Source: Arenicella sp. (lineage in GTDB: Bacteria; Pseudomonadota; Gammaproteobacteria; Arenicellales; Arenicellaceae). Taken from it: a stretch of DNA of 12,202 bases. Numbering within the stretch: position 1 is the stretch's first letter; each line of letters starts with the position of its first letter. Below the pieces are notes generated by a model. That model was given only the letters and a program-made list of their open reading frames with translations. It ran no database searches and was not told the DNA's origin. This document shows positions 1-7,358 of the stretch, one piece after another. The position numbers and the translations under genes were made by a program. The DNA lies in NCBI GenBank assembly GCA_023299895.1, contig JALZWI010000231.1:1-12202 (forward strand), written 5' to 3'.

Positions 1-1108
1 GTGATGGACGCAAACCATTACGATCAAGCGCGCAGGACGCATAACGACCATCTGTTAGCACCACACCTGCTGGGCCATCCCAAGGTTCGGCATGCATTGC
101 TTGGAAACGATAAAACGCTTTTAAATCTGGATCAATATGCTCAGCATTCTGCCAAGCTGGTGGCACCAAAGTTTGCATTGCCTTGAATATGTCCATGCCA
201 CCCATCAACAGAACTTCCAACATATTGTCTAAACTCATTGAGTCAGAGCCGTTAGTACTTACAAATGGGTACGCTTCATTTAAATTCGGCAGTTTATTCG
301 ATGACAGTTTAGATCCACGCGCAATCGACCAGTTACGATTACCTTGAATAGTATTAATTTCTCCATTATGCGCTAGATACCGAAATGGTTGCGCTAAGCG
401 CCACTGTGGCAAAGTATTGGTAGAAAAGCGCTGGTGAAATAAACACAATGAAGAGGCAATTTCAGGATCATTTAAATCTTTGAAAAAGACTGGCAAAAAT
501 TCAGGCATCACCAACCCTTTGTACAATATGATCTTGCTAGACAAGCTAGGAATATAAAACTTTTCATCTTCCACACTGATTTGTTTTTCAGTTTTCCGTC
601 TTGCAATATAAAGTGCTCGCTCAAACTTATCTTGACTAAGGCCGTCTGTTGCGCTAACAAAAATCTGGCAAATGACCGGTAATGAATTTTTTGCTTGTTC
701 CCCAAGTGCAGACTCATCTAATGGCAAATCACGCCATCCATGAACAATCAAACCTGCGGCATTTAGTTCTTTGTTTAAAACTTCTTTAGCTTGAGTAGCT
801 AGGTCTTTATCAGTATTTAAAAATACCAGTCCTGTGGCAAACAAATCACTGAGATCATATTTTTGCTGTTTGGCCACGCGACGCATGAACACGTCCGGCA
901 TACTCATGAGAAGACCACAGCCATCTCCGGTTTTTCCATCAGCTGCAACTGCGCCACGATGGGTCAATCTAGCGAGCGCTGAGATAGCCGTACTAATCAA
1001 CCAATGACTCGGCTCGCCATCCATATGCGCGATTAAGCCGAAACCACAGTTATCCCGTTCAAATTCTGGCCGATATAAGCCCCCTTGACTGTGATACATT
1101 TCTGACAC
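1..1108 (-). CDS. gltB: Glutamate synthase (NADPH) large subunit, 5' part, cut by the left edge
   Basis: GltB transfers the amide nitrogen of glutamine to 2-oxoglutarate, giving two glutamates. About 369 codons are present, covering the N-terminal class II glutamine amidotransferase domain; the synthase, FMN/Fe-S and GXGXG parts lie beyond the window. The sequence shows the NCGFGLIAHM motif, in which the Cys (codon 1046-1048) should become the catalytic N-terminal residue after removal of a propeptide of about 20 residues. HRGAVAADGKTGDGCG, CLFHQRFSTNT, RYLAHNGEINT and MHAEPWDGPAG also match GltB closely. Two starts compete. GTG at 1108 has GGAA six bases upstream. ATG at 1099, three codons further in, has that GGAA 15 bases away, so I chose GTG. 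A good promoter lies about 240 bases upstream. gltD is expected beyond the left edge. Family identity is certain; the start is not. Confidence 0.95.
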   Translation of the reverse strand, partial: MSEMYHSQGGLYRPEFERDNCGFGLIAHMDGEPSHWLISTAISALARLTHRGAVAADGKTGDGCGLLMSMPDVFMRRVAKQQKYDLSDLFATGLVFLNTDKDLATQAKEVLNKELNAAGLIVHGWRDLPLDESALGEQAKNSLPVICQIFVSATDGLSQDKFERALYIARRKTEKQISVEDEKFYIPSLSSKIILYKGLVMPEFLPVFFKDLNDPEIASSLCLFHQRFSTNTLPQWRLAQPFRYLAHNGEINTIQGNRNWSIARGSKLSSNKLPNLNEAYPFVSTNGSDSMSLDNMLEVLLMGGMDIFKAMQTLVPPAWQNAEHIDPDLKAFYRFQAMHAEPWDGPAGVVLTDGRYASCALDRNGLRPS

Positions 1109-1180
1109 GATTTATTCCAAAATTAATTGTTTAAGTCGAAACTACGTAACAAAGCTAAATTAAGTTCGTGAAATACGTTT

Positions 1181-1251
1181 TTAAAGTTGCGTAGTCGCTA
1201 TTTGAGCCCTATCTCTATCTAACTTAGGCATATGAATCCTTTGAAAAAGGA
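1181..1251 (-). promoter_or_regulatory. Possible gltB leader element: 16-codon frame with its ribosome site in a hairpin
   Basis: Within the predicted gltB leader, the minus strand has AAAGGA (1237-1242) five bases before an ATG at 1231. This opens a 16-residue frame, MPKLDRDRAQIATTQL, ending in TAA at 1181-1183. The AAAGGA is the 3' arm of a perfect 6-bp stem with a 3-base loop (partner TCCTTT at 1246-1251), so the site could be masked. Further downstream, ACTACG and CGTAGT could pair over about 45 bases, between the frame and the gltB start. This resembles leader-peptide control in layout only. The peptide has no run of one amino acid, and the hairpin is A+T-rich and may form by chance. Confidence 0.22.
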
Positions 1252-1345
1252 GTACTACCTTAGAGCCTGAATCAGTAAGCCTTGATTTATTGTTAATGAT
1301 CAAGCTGTGTAAAAATAAATAAAGCAATACTAGAAAAGGATGCGC

Positions 1346-1374
1346 ATTATACTGATTGCGCACTAAAAAGTCAC
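1346..1374 (-). promoter_or_regulatory. Sigma-70-type promoter for gltB
   Basis: Read on the minus strand, GTGACT (1369-1374, four of six matches to TTGACA) is followed by a 17-base spacer and a perfect TATAAT (1346-1351). Transcription would start near 1338-1340, leaving a leader of about 230 nt before the gltB start. TGCGCA occurs at 1341-1346 and 1357-1362, symmetric and 16 bases centre to centre. It flanks and touches the -10 box, where a repressor could act. The hexamers are seen directly; function is inferred. Confidence 0.6.
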
Positions 1375-1490
1375 GCACAGCGACTCTTTGAGTTATCTAT
1401 AGAATATTACTACACCGAATGCGTAACTGTCGCTAAAAAGTATCTAATAGAAAATAATTTTAGTTGTCAAAACTGAGTGAATTTAGCCAA

Positions 1491-1997
1491 TTAACTCTCA
1501 ACAGCTTGTAAAATTTCTTCAACCACCTTAGAAACAACCCTCTCTCCAGACTTAACGACTAAATCAGCTTCTTGCTCGTACAACTTTCCTCGTTCTTCCA
1601 TAAGTTCAGTTAACTTTTCTTGTGCATCAACATTATCTAAGAGTGGTCGATTCCGAGTCTTTTGTGTGCGCGACAACTGAGTTTCAATAGAGGTTTGAAG
1701 GTAAACAACATAACCACTTTTACGTAATAAAATACGATTTTCTTCACTCATTACAGCGCCACCGCCTGTAGCCAAAACCATGTTGTTCTGTTCACATAAT
1801 TCTTGCAGCATTTTTGCCTCACGTTTGCGAAACCCATCCTCACCTTCAATATCAAAAATTGTCGATATAGACACGCCGCAACGATCTTCTATCATATGAT
1901 CAGAATCAACAAATTCCATACGGGCTCGTTTTGCCAATTGCTTACCGACAGTCGTTTTGCCCGACCCCATTGGGCCAATCAAGATTAGATTTTGCAT
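1491..1997 (-). CDS. aroK: Shikimate kinase
   Basis: AroK phosphorylates shikimate at the 3-hydroxyl with ATP, the fifth step of the chorismate pathway, in the cytoplasm. The 168-residue product has normal family length. It shows the Walker A loop GPMGSGKT (residues 8-15), the shikimate-binding Asp33 in VDSD, Arg57 in GEDGFRKRE, the GGG turn (78-80) in LATGGGAV, and the lid arginine Arg117 in TRNRPLL. All key residues are present. The ATG at 1997 is the natural start, although no Shine-Dalgarno sequence precedes it. The gene follows pilQ in the usual order, but a strong terminator lies between them, so it probably has its own promoter in 1998-2099. A weak candidate there is TTGTCG, a 15-base spacer and CATAAT on the minus strand. 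aroB, the usual next gene, is absent. Confidence 0.96.
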   Translation of the reverse strand: MQNLILIGPMGSGKTTVGKQLAKRARMEFVDSDHMIEDRCGVSISTIFDIEGEDGFRKREAKMLQELCEQNNMVLATGGGAVMSEENRILLRKSGYVVYLQTSIETQLSRTQKTRNRPLLDNVDAQEKLTELMEERGKLYEQEADLVVKSGERVVSKVVEEILQAVES

Positions 1998-2099
1998 GTT
2001 AGTTTAAAATGATGAGTGATTTTTCTATTATTAAGGAATAGCATTCGCTGCATTCAGGCGAACAACTATTATGCTATAGGGCGATACGCGACAATTAAC

Positions 2100-2130
2100 A
2101 AAAAAGCAGGAGTTCTTACTCCTGCTTCTT
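2100..2130 (-). terminator. Intrinsic terminator after pilQ
   Basis: On the minus strand AAGCAGGAG, a 6-base loop and CTCCTGCTT form a perfect 9-bp stem (arms 2119-2127 and 2104-2112), running directly into six T (2105-2100). It begins about 28 bases beyond the pilQ stop codon. It should end the pilMNOPQ transcript and reduce read-through into aroK. Confidence 0.88.
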
Positions 2131-2154
2131 GAAATGACATATTATTTGAGCCAA

Positions 2155-4392
2155 TTAACCCAAATTCAACTTAGGACTAATAATTCTCGGCGTTAAGAAA
2201 ATCATTAGTTCGGTTCTAGACTCATTCCGACTGCGCTGTCTAAAAAAGTTCCCAATGATTGGTAAGTCTCCAAACAGAGGCACTTTGATTACTGACTCAT
2301 TTTCTACTTGCTGATAAATTCCACCAATCACAATGGTTTCACCGTTAGATGCAAGCACTTGAGTAATTATCTCAGTTGTACGTAGAGCCGCTGCAGTTAA
2401 AGCATTAGTAGTAGGAATGAACGTATCTTGAGTGATCTCAACATCCAACACAATACGATCATCCGGAGTGATTTGTGGTGTCACTTTCAATTCTAAAACT
2501 GCTTCTTTTGTCTCGACAGTCGTAGCATTGCCCCCGGCATTGCTTGCGCCTGAAATCGTAAATACTCGTTCTTCGCCTTGGCTAATCGTCGCCTCCCTTT
2601 GATTGGCTGTCACCAATCTTGGGCTAGCGACCACTTTACCGCGCCCATCAGACTCAAGGGCAGATAGCTCGAGCGTAATTAACTGTGCAAAACCGGTTCC
2701 TGCTCTAAAAATATCAAACGCATAAGAAGCAGGGCTATTGCCATCTATAGCATTTGCACCAAGGTCAACAGCAAGGCCTCCAGGGCCATTGTCAAACGCA
2801 AGTGTACCGTCAGCGTCTAATAAAGAGTCTGAAATCGTTGTCAAACCAGAGGTCGTGCCACTGCTAATAACTTGACCTAAATCTGATCCAGATGCGCCGG
2901 GAAATTGAGCATTTTCTGTGATTCTTTGGAACCCTAGCCTTGCGCCAAGCTCTTTACTAAATGTATCAGTCGCCTCCACAATTCGTGTTTCGATCATTAC
3001 TTGGCGGACTGGTTTATCTAACTGTGAAATAAGATTTCGGAGTTCGACAATTTTATATGCCACATCTTGTACCAACAAACTGTTTGTTCGATCATCAACA
3101 GTCACACTCCCACGTGAAGTCAATAATGAATTTTTATCTGTTTCGGTTACGCCTATATCAGAGGAGTCGACTTGACCAACAGCTTTCACCGAAACAATAA
3201 CATCCGCAATATCTTCGGCTCTTGCGTAGTTGATCTGAATTATTTCAGAGACAAGAGGTGTGAACTCTAGTGTTACAGCATTGGCCATTAGCTCTTCTTC
3301 TTCAACTCTCGCAATTTCTGCTGCTGGGGCAATCCAGATGACATTGCCATTTTGACGTTTAGCCAAACCTTTGGTTCGCATGATCACATCTAATGCTTGG
3401 TCCCAAGGTACATCTTTGAGGTTAATAGTAATCTCGCCTTGTACAGAATCACTGGTAACAAAGTTAATACCAGTAAAGTCAGCTATGACGGCAAGTACTG
3501 ATCGAACATCAATGCTTTGAAAATTAATCGATAGTCTTTCACCTTCATAGCCATTAGCTAAATCTTCTTCGTTTCTTAATTCTTCTTCCGTTTCAATAAT
3601 TGGGTCGACTACTAAATTGAATCGATTGCCAGTCTGAAAGGACAAATGCTGGTATTTACCCTGCGGCACGATAACTAAACGAACATTATCACTATTTTGA
3701 AAGGCATCCACACTTTGTACCGGAGTCGCGAAGTCCACAACATCCAAACTCCGTTCTAACTCAGGAGGCAGAGTCACGCCCAACATGTCGATCACGATTT
3801 GACCGTCACTCTCTCGAGTATCTATGGTAACTCCATCATCATTGAGATCAATAATGATGCTTCCACCACCTGCATCAGAGCGTCGAAAATCAATATTAGT
3901 GACAGTCGTTTCTGACAGTACGTCTGGACGTTTTGCAAAGGGGGCTGGCGCTAAGCGTGGCGTATTGTCTACTTCAGTATTATAGACCGTAATTGCATAA
4001 CCGTTCTCAGCTTCTAAAACTTGGTATCTAGCCGTATCAATCAAATTAATAATAATACGGGTACGGTCAGGTGTTTCTACTGCAACAACGCTATCAACTT
4101 TGCCCGTCGATATTTTTAATAAATTTTCAGCAAGTTGTTCCTGCATACCGAAAAAGTCCAAGGCAATTCGAGCAGGATTGTCCGTACTAAAGCTTCCAGG
4201 TTCACCAACATTTCCATCCGTGACCAAGTTTATTTGCACGTCACCACCAGGCAATTGACTATATACGATCGCGGTTAGGTTAACAGGGCTTTGCGCAAAT
4301 GCTGACCCAGCATTGACCGCCAGCAACAAACTCATAGCAACTACAGTAAAGCCACGTCGAAATGGTCCTTTTATTGATAGGCATGCTCTCAT
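2155..4392 (-). CDS. pilQ: Type IV pilus secretin PilQ
   Basis: PilQ forms the multimeric outer-membrane channel through which the type IV pilus passes. The 745-residue product begins with a Sec signal peptide: basic n-region, hydrophobic stretch, likely cleavage after SAFA near residue 33. Two AMIN-like peptidoglycan-binding regions follow (roughly 35-110 and 145-260). Next come an STN/N0 domain (about 286-360, starting at RLSINFQSIDVRSV), a NolW/N1 region (about 385-465) and the C-terminal secretin domain (about 575-740). The secretin domain has KVVASPRLVT and the signature VPLFGDLPIIGNFF (about 703-716). Start choice: the frame is open back to an ATG at 4422 that overlaps the pilP stop by 8 bases, but this adds ten polar residues before the signal peptide and has no ribosome site. 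ATG 4392 has AGGAAG seven bases upstream, so I chose it. Last gene of the pilM operon, followed by a terminator. Confidence 0.96.
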   Translation of the reverse strand: MRACLSIKGPFRRGFTVVAMSLLLAVNAGSAFAQSPVNLTAIVYSQLPGGDVQINLVTDGNVGEPGSFSTDNPARIALDFFGMQEQLAENLLKISTGKVDSVVAVETPDRTRIIINLIDTARYQVLEAENGYAITVYNTEVDNTPRLAPAPFAKRPDVLSETTVTNIDFRRSDAGGGSIIIDLNDDGVTIDTRESDGQIVIDMLGVTLPPELERSLDVVDFATPVQSVDAFQNSDNVRLVIVPQGKYQHLSFQTGNRFNLVVDPIIETEEELRNEEDLANGYEGERLSINFQSIDVRSVLAVIADFTGINFVTSDSVQGEITINLKDVPWDQALDVIMRTKGLAKRQNGNVIWIAPAAEIARVEEEELMANAVTLEFTPLVSEIIQINYARAEDIADVIVSVKAVGQVDSSDIGVTETDKNSLLTSRGSVTVDDRTNSLLVQDVAYKIVELRNLISQLDKPVRQVMIETRIVEATDTFSKELGARLGFQRITENAQFPGASGSDLGQVISSGTTSGLTTISDSLLDADGTLAFDNGPGGLAVDLGANAIDGNSPASYAFDIFRAGTGFAQLITLELSALESDGRGKVVASPRLVTANQREATISQGEERVFTISGASNAGGNATTVETKEAVLELKVTPQITPDDRIVLDVEITQDTFIPTTNALTAAALRTTEIITQVLASNGETIVIGGIYQQVENESVIKVPLFGDLPIIGNFFRQRSRNESRTELMIFLTPRIISPKLNLG

Positions 4393-4414
4393 AATTTTAC
4401 TTCCTGAATCATTG

Positions 4415-4945
4415 TTATTCATCTATTGTTATTTCTATATTTCGGGTTATCCATCGACCACTAGTGTCTTGTACTAACTCAGCCAAAACGACTTTTTGTT
4501 CATCAGGGATAATTTCTATAATTTTCCCTTCCTGTTGCCCCATATAATTACCAAGTCCAGCTCTATGCGCAGTCCCCTCGGCAGTTTTTACGATAACCCA
4601 TGATTGACTTTCTTGAGTCATCGTGCCGACCATTTTTAATGCATCAAGAGGAAACTTTTCCAAGTCTTCTTTGCGACGATTGGCATCAGGCCTTAAGCCT
4701 GATTCTGCCAAAGCATTTTGTTGACTTGTTTCGATATTAGAAAAATCGAATGGGTCATCATTCTCTTCAGCTGAATACTCATAACCTGAATAAGGTTGAA
4801 TTTCAGGCAATGGTTCTATTTCAGGCTTTTCATTCTCATACGCTGTATCTACAAACTCTTTCAAATCAGACATATCCCCATTCTGACAAGCTTGCAACAA
4901 AAAAACGCCGCTTATTAATATGATTGTTTTTCTACTTATCAACAT
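4415..4945 (-). CDS. pilP: Type IV pilus assembly lipoprotein PilP
   Basis: PilP links the PilN/PilO inner-membrane pair to the periplasmic N0 domain of PilQ. The 176-residue product starts with a short lipoprotein signal (MLISRKTIILISGVFLLQAC); the lipobox LQAC puts the lipidated cysteine at residue 20. A long acidic, proline-containing linker follows (about 25-85). The compact C-terminal beta domain is about 90-176, with the family pattern PLDALKMVGTM, then GNYMGQQEGKI and a closing strand pair. The ATG lies two bases after the pilO stop, and an AAGAG in the end of pilO can serve as its ribosome site. This spacing suggests coupled translation with pilO. Identification rests on these motifs together with operon position. 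Confidence 0.95.
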   Translation of the reverse strand: MLISRKTIILISGVFLLQACQNGDMSDLKEFVDTAYENEKPEIEPLPEIQPYSGYEYSAEENDDPFDFSNIETSQQNALAESGLRPDANRRKEDLEKFPLDALKMVGTMTQESQSWVIVKTAEGTAHRAGLGNYMGQQEGKIIEIIPDEQKVVLAELVQDTSGRWITRNIEITIDE

Positions 4946-4947
4946 AC

Positions 4948-5550
4948 TTATTGCTCTTCTGCTATGTAAGAATCATCCAAATAATGATATGTCTTAGTGA
5001 CTGCTTCTAGTTTCAAGTTTTGAGTATCACCCACTCTTGTCAATGAAAAGTTATCGACATTAATAATTCTTGGCAAAGCCGCTATATCACTGATGAAACT
5101 AGCAATTTGGTAGTACTCTCCATTAACTCGAATATTGACAAGTTTCTCAGCATAAAAGTCTTTTTCAATGGTATTGCCTGGTTTAATTTGTTCAAACTGC
5201 AAACCTCTGGACAAACCTACTTGAGTCATATCAATCAACAAGTCAGGAATCTCACTCTCATTCGGTAACTGCTTGAGCAAAACACCAAATGTCTCTTCTG
5301 CTTCAATCATTTGTTCCTTGTAGGCATCGAGGTTAATCGCCAGCGCTTTTTTCTCTAAAAACTCGCTCTTTAAACCAGGCTCTTTACCTTCAACTGTCTC
5401 TAACTCGTCTTGCTGACCTTTAATAACAAAATGATAGCCAAGCGCGATAATGCCAATTGATAAGATTGCCGCCATAAACAGCTTTACGCGTCTAGTCCAC
5501 GAACCAATATCGTTAATATCTATACTCTTTAGTTCTTCTAACAATCCCAT
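4948..5550 (-). CDS. pilO: Type IV pilus inner-membrane protein PilO
   Basis: PilO pairs with PilN in the inner membrane and carries PilP, forming the periplasmic part of the alignment complex. The 200-residue product has a cytoplasmic N-terminus, one membrane helix (about residues 24-45, LFMAAILSIGIIALGYHFVI) and a charged region likely to be coiled coil (about 48-95). A ferredoxin-like C-terminal domain follows (about 100-190), with the family motifs LPNESEIPDLLIDMTQVGLSRGL and YYQIASFISDIAALPRIINV. Length is typical. The start has GAGA five bases upstream and follows the pilN stop by 27 bases. Nothing appears damaged. Confidence 0.95.
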   Translation of the reverse strand: MGLLEELKSIDINDIGSWTRRVKLFMAAILSIGIIALGYHFVIKGQQDELETVEGKEPGLKSEFLEKKALAINLDAYKEQMIEAEETFGVLLKQLPNESEIPDLLIDMTQVGLSRGLQFEQIKPGNTIEKDFYAEKLVNIRVNGEYYQIASFISDIAALPRIINVDNFSLTRVGDTQNLKLEAVTKTYHYLDDSYIAEEQ

Positions 5551-5577
5551 ATTTATCTCTGCCTAATTGGTTTAATG

Positions 5578-6156
5578 CTAGCGCACTTGCTCAATTACAT
5601 CTTGGTTGCTGTTGTCTTTTCGTTCTTCTATAACTTGCACATCAAATGTACTCACTGGCGCACCATTTCTATCAATAACATCAACCACAGCAAGTGAGGC
5701 ATTATCAAACCAGTCTGAAGCATCCAAATTTCTCATTAATGCTGACACCCGACCATTCGATTGGGCATTACCATTAATTCGTAAGCGACCGTCTGATTTT
5801 CTGATGCTTTCATAATAAACACCTTTTGGCAGCTTAGTTACTAAATCATCAAACACATGAACGATCTGCGATCTATTAGCCTGCAAAGACTGAATAACTT
5901 CCATTCTAGCCAATAACTGATCTCGCTTATCTTTTAAGTCTTCAATTTCTTTAATCACCTGAGACAAATCATTTATTTCTGATTGAAGGTAAGTGTTTCT
6001 ATTTTCTTGATATTGAATTTTTCCGTCCATAAACAACTTGGCGCCAAAAACAATTAAACCAGCAAATAGCCAAAGTGCAACGCAAGCCATTAATGTAGAG
6101 CGGTTTCGCTCACGCCGCTGCTCTTCACGCCATGGTAATAAATTGATATTAGCCAT
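5578..6156 (-). CDS. pilN: Type IV pilus inner-membrane protein PilN
   Basis: PilN connects cytoplasmic PilM to the periplasmic PilO/PilP part of the alignment complex. The 192-residue product opens with the conserved cytoplasmic PilM-binding peptide INLLPWREEQRRER (residues 4-17). A single membrane helix follows (about 22-43), then a predicted coiled coil (about 50-95, rich in E, K, D and L at heptad spacing) and a ferredoxin-like periplasmic domain (about 100-180). The latter includes LPKGVYYESI and GNAQSNGRVSALMRNLDAS. The ATG shares one base with the pilM stop (TAATG), a usual sign of translational coupling. It is complete, of normal length, and certain by motif and context. Confidence 0.96.
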   Translation of the reverse strand: MANINLLPWREEQRRERNRSTLMACVALWLFAGLIVFGAKLFMDGKIQYQENRNTYLQSEINDLSQVIKEIEDLKDKRDQLLARMEVIQSLQANRSQIVHVFDDLVTKLPKGVYYESIRKSDGRLRINGNAQSNGRVSALMRNLDASDWFDNASLAVVDVIDRNGAPVSTFDVQVIEERKDNSNQDVIEQVR

Positions 6157-7205
6157 TACACTAACCCCCTCAACGCTAAACCATACGCAATTGACAAGCT
6201 AGGTGCGACTGCACCTATCGCATCTCTGTTAGTTTGGACAGTCGCATTAGCTAACGGATTCATCACCGATACCTTGGTACGTAATTTAACTTCTAAATCA
6301 CCTGCCAAACCACTCATATCACTACAAGCGCCGGCCAAAACAATGCTATCAATATTCGAAAAAGAGCTGGACGAATAAAAGAACTGCAATGAGCGGTTTA
6401 TTTCTTGCATCAACATGCCTACAAAAGGTTCTTGTATCACAGTCAAAAAGTCTCCAGGCGGCTGTGATGACATTAAAATTTCTTGTGCCTCATCGGCAGT
6501 CACACCGTATTCTTTTCGAATCAATTTAATCAACTGAGACGCACCAAAATTTTGATGCCGCGAATACAATACTCGTTCACTATCAAGCACCATTAAATGA
6601 CTGCTCGTTGAACCAATATCAAAAATAGCAACAGGCCCATCCGAATTAGAGCTTAAACCATGCTGTGAGCGATATACTCGCTCTAAAGCGTAAGTGTCAA
6701 TATCCACATATTTGAGTTGCAAATTTATATCTTCAACTAAATCAATATAACTATCTACAATACTACGCCGACAGGCGACAAGTAATACATCGTTTTCTTG
6801 ATCATTAACAGCAGACGAACTTATTACTTCAAAATCAATATTTACTTCGTCGATCGGGTATGGAATGAAATGTAATGCCTCAATACTAATCTGTTCTTCT
6901 AATTCATTGTCACCAATATCTTTAGGCATGCCTAATATCTTAGTAATCGCATGCGATGATGAAATAGCAACAGCAACAGATTCAGAATTTGCGCCTGATT
7001 TAATAATTAAGCCATTCAACGTTTCAGCAACCGCAGCCGGATCTGCTATCGTATTTTCTGAGAACGCACCCGTTGGCATCGGCGCTACTCCCCACGTAAC
7101 TACACGCGGAGCAGTATAGCTACCCGTTAACTCAATTAATTTTATTGAGTGAGTTCCGACGTCAATGCCTAGAACAGCCTTAGACTGGGACCTAAATAGT
7201 TTCAA
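6156..7205 (-). CDS. pilM: Type IV pilus actin-like ATPase PilM
   Basis: PilM is a cytoplasmic FtsA/actin-like protein that binds ATP and the PilN N-terminal peptide. The sequence shows the first phosphate loop VLGIDVGTHSIKLIEL near the N-terminus, the second phosphate motif VAIFDIGSTSSHLMV in the middle, and the adenosine motif SIVLAGACSDMSGLAG near the C-terminus. The frame is open back to an ATG at 7307, but that would add 34 non-conserved residues and run through the control region. The TTG at 7205, with GGAGG (7210-7214) four bases upstream, gives 349 residues beginning KLFRSQSKAVLGID, which matches the normal family N-terminus. I therefore chose this TTG start. It is the first gene of the operon, divergent from mrcA. 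Confidence 0.94.
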   Translation of the reverse strand: MKLFRSQSKAVLGIDVGTHSIKLIELTGSYTAPRVVTWGVAPMPTGAFSENTIADPAAVAETLNGLIIKSGANSESVAVAISSSHAITKILGMPKDIGDNELEEQISIEALHFIPYPIDEVNIDFEVISSSAVNDQENDVLLVACRRSIVDSYIDLVEDINLQLKYVDIDTYALERVYRSQHGLSSNSDGPVAIFDIGSTSSHLMVLDSERVLYSRHQNFGASQLIKLIRKEYGVTADEAQEILMSSQPPGDFLTVIQEPFVGMLMQEINRSLQFFYSSSSFSNIDSIVLAGACSDMSGLAGDLEVKLRTKVSVMNPLANATVQTNRDAIGAVAPSLSIAYGLALRGLV

Positions 7206-7358
7206 AAAACCTCCATAAAAACCGATGTTTATAACATTATTATGATCACTTACCTTAAATATTAACCAACCCGAGGCAATAATGCCACAATTCTGTACGC
7301 GAAACACAATAATTAATATATCATCGCTATAATATTAAACAAATTAACGTTTCTTTTT
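7206..7358. promoter_or_regulatory. Divergent control region of pilM and mrcA
   Basis: These 153 bases must hold promoters for both directions. For mrcA, the plus strand has a perfect TATAAT at 7328-7333, 26 bases before the TTG start, but no good -35 hexamer at 16-18 bases. For pilM, the minus strand offers only weak choices, such as a CATAAT near 7237-7242 with TTGGTT 19 bases upstream. The region is A+T-rich. A GGCA/TGCC mini-palindrome lies at 7275-7286. I see no match to a known operator. Confidence 0.5.
7328..7333 (+). promoter_or_regulatory. Candidate -10 box for mrcA
   Basis: A perfect TATAAT lies 26 bases before the mrcA start, which would give a short leader of about 18 bases. The -35 region is poor: the best-placed hexamer at 17 bases is CACAAT. 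It is either a weak or activator-dependent promoter, or a chance match in A+T-rich DNA. Confidence 0.35.

Larger units (their letters stand above)
1109..1490. other. Intergenic stretch between aroK and gltB: gltB leader and promoter
   Basis: These 382 bases carry no convincing protein gene. A 65-codon open frame on the minus strand (1181-1378) has no family resemblance, and its first Met lies upstream of the predicted gltB transcription start. What can be supported is a minus-strand sigma-70-like promoter (1346-1374), a symmetric TGCGCA pair over its -10 box, and a leader of about 230 nt with short stems and a possible 16-codon reading frame. I see no clear intrinsic terminator for aroK. A bulged stem near 1360-1385 followed by five T on the minus strand is too weak to call. 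In Pseudomonas and E. coli aroB and damX follow aroK; no trace of them is visible here. Confidence 0.7.

Noticed and set aside
1..186. A 61-codon plus-strand frame at the left edge
   Set aside because: It is the opposite strand of the conserved gltB amidotransferase coding sequence.
1181..1378. A 65-codon open frame on the minus strand between aroK and gltB
   Set aside because: No family resemblance, and its start lies upstream of the predicted gltB transcription start without a ribosome site. Only its last 16 codons have a plausible site.
7275..7287. Sigma-54-like TGGCA...TTGC on the minus strand upstream of pilM
   Set aside because: Only seven bases separate GG and GC, whereas the family requires ten.
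7206..7307. Extension of pilM back to the ATG at 7307
   Set aside because: It would add 34 residues not seen in PilM and run through the shared control region. TTG 7205 has GGAGG and gives the normal N-terminus.
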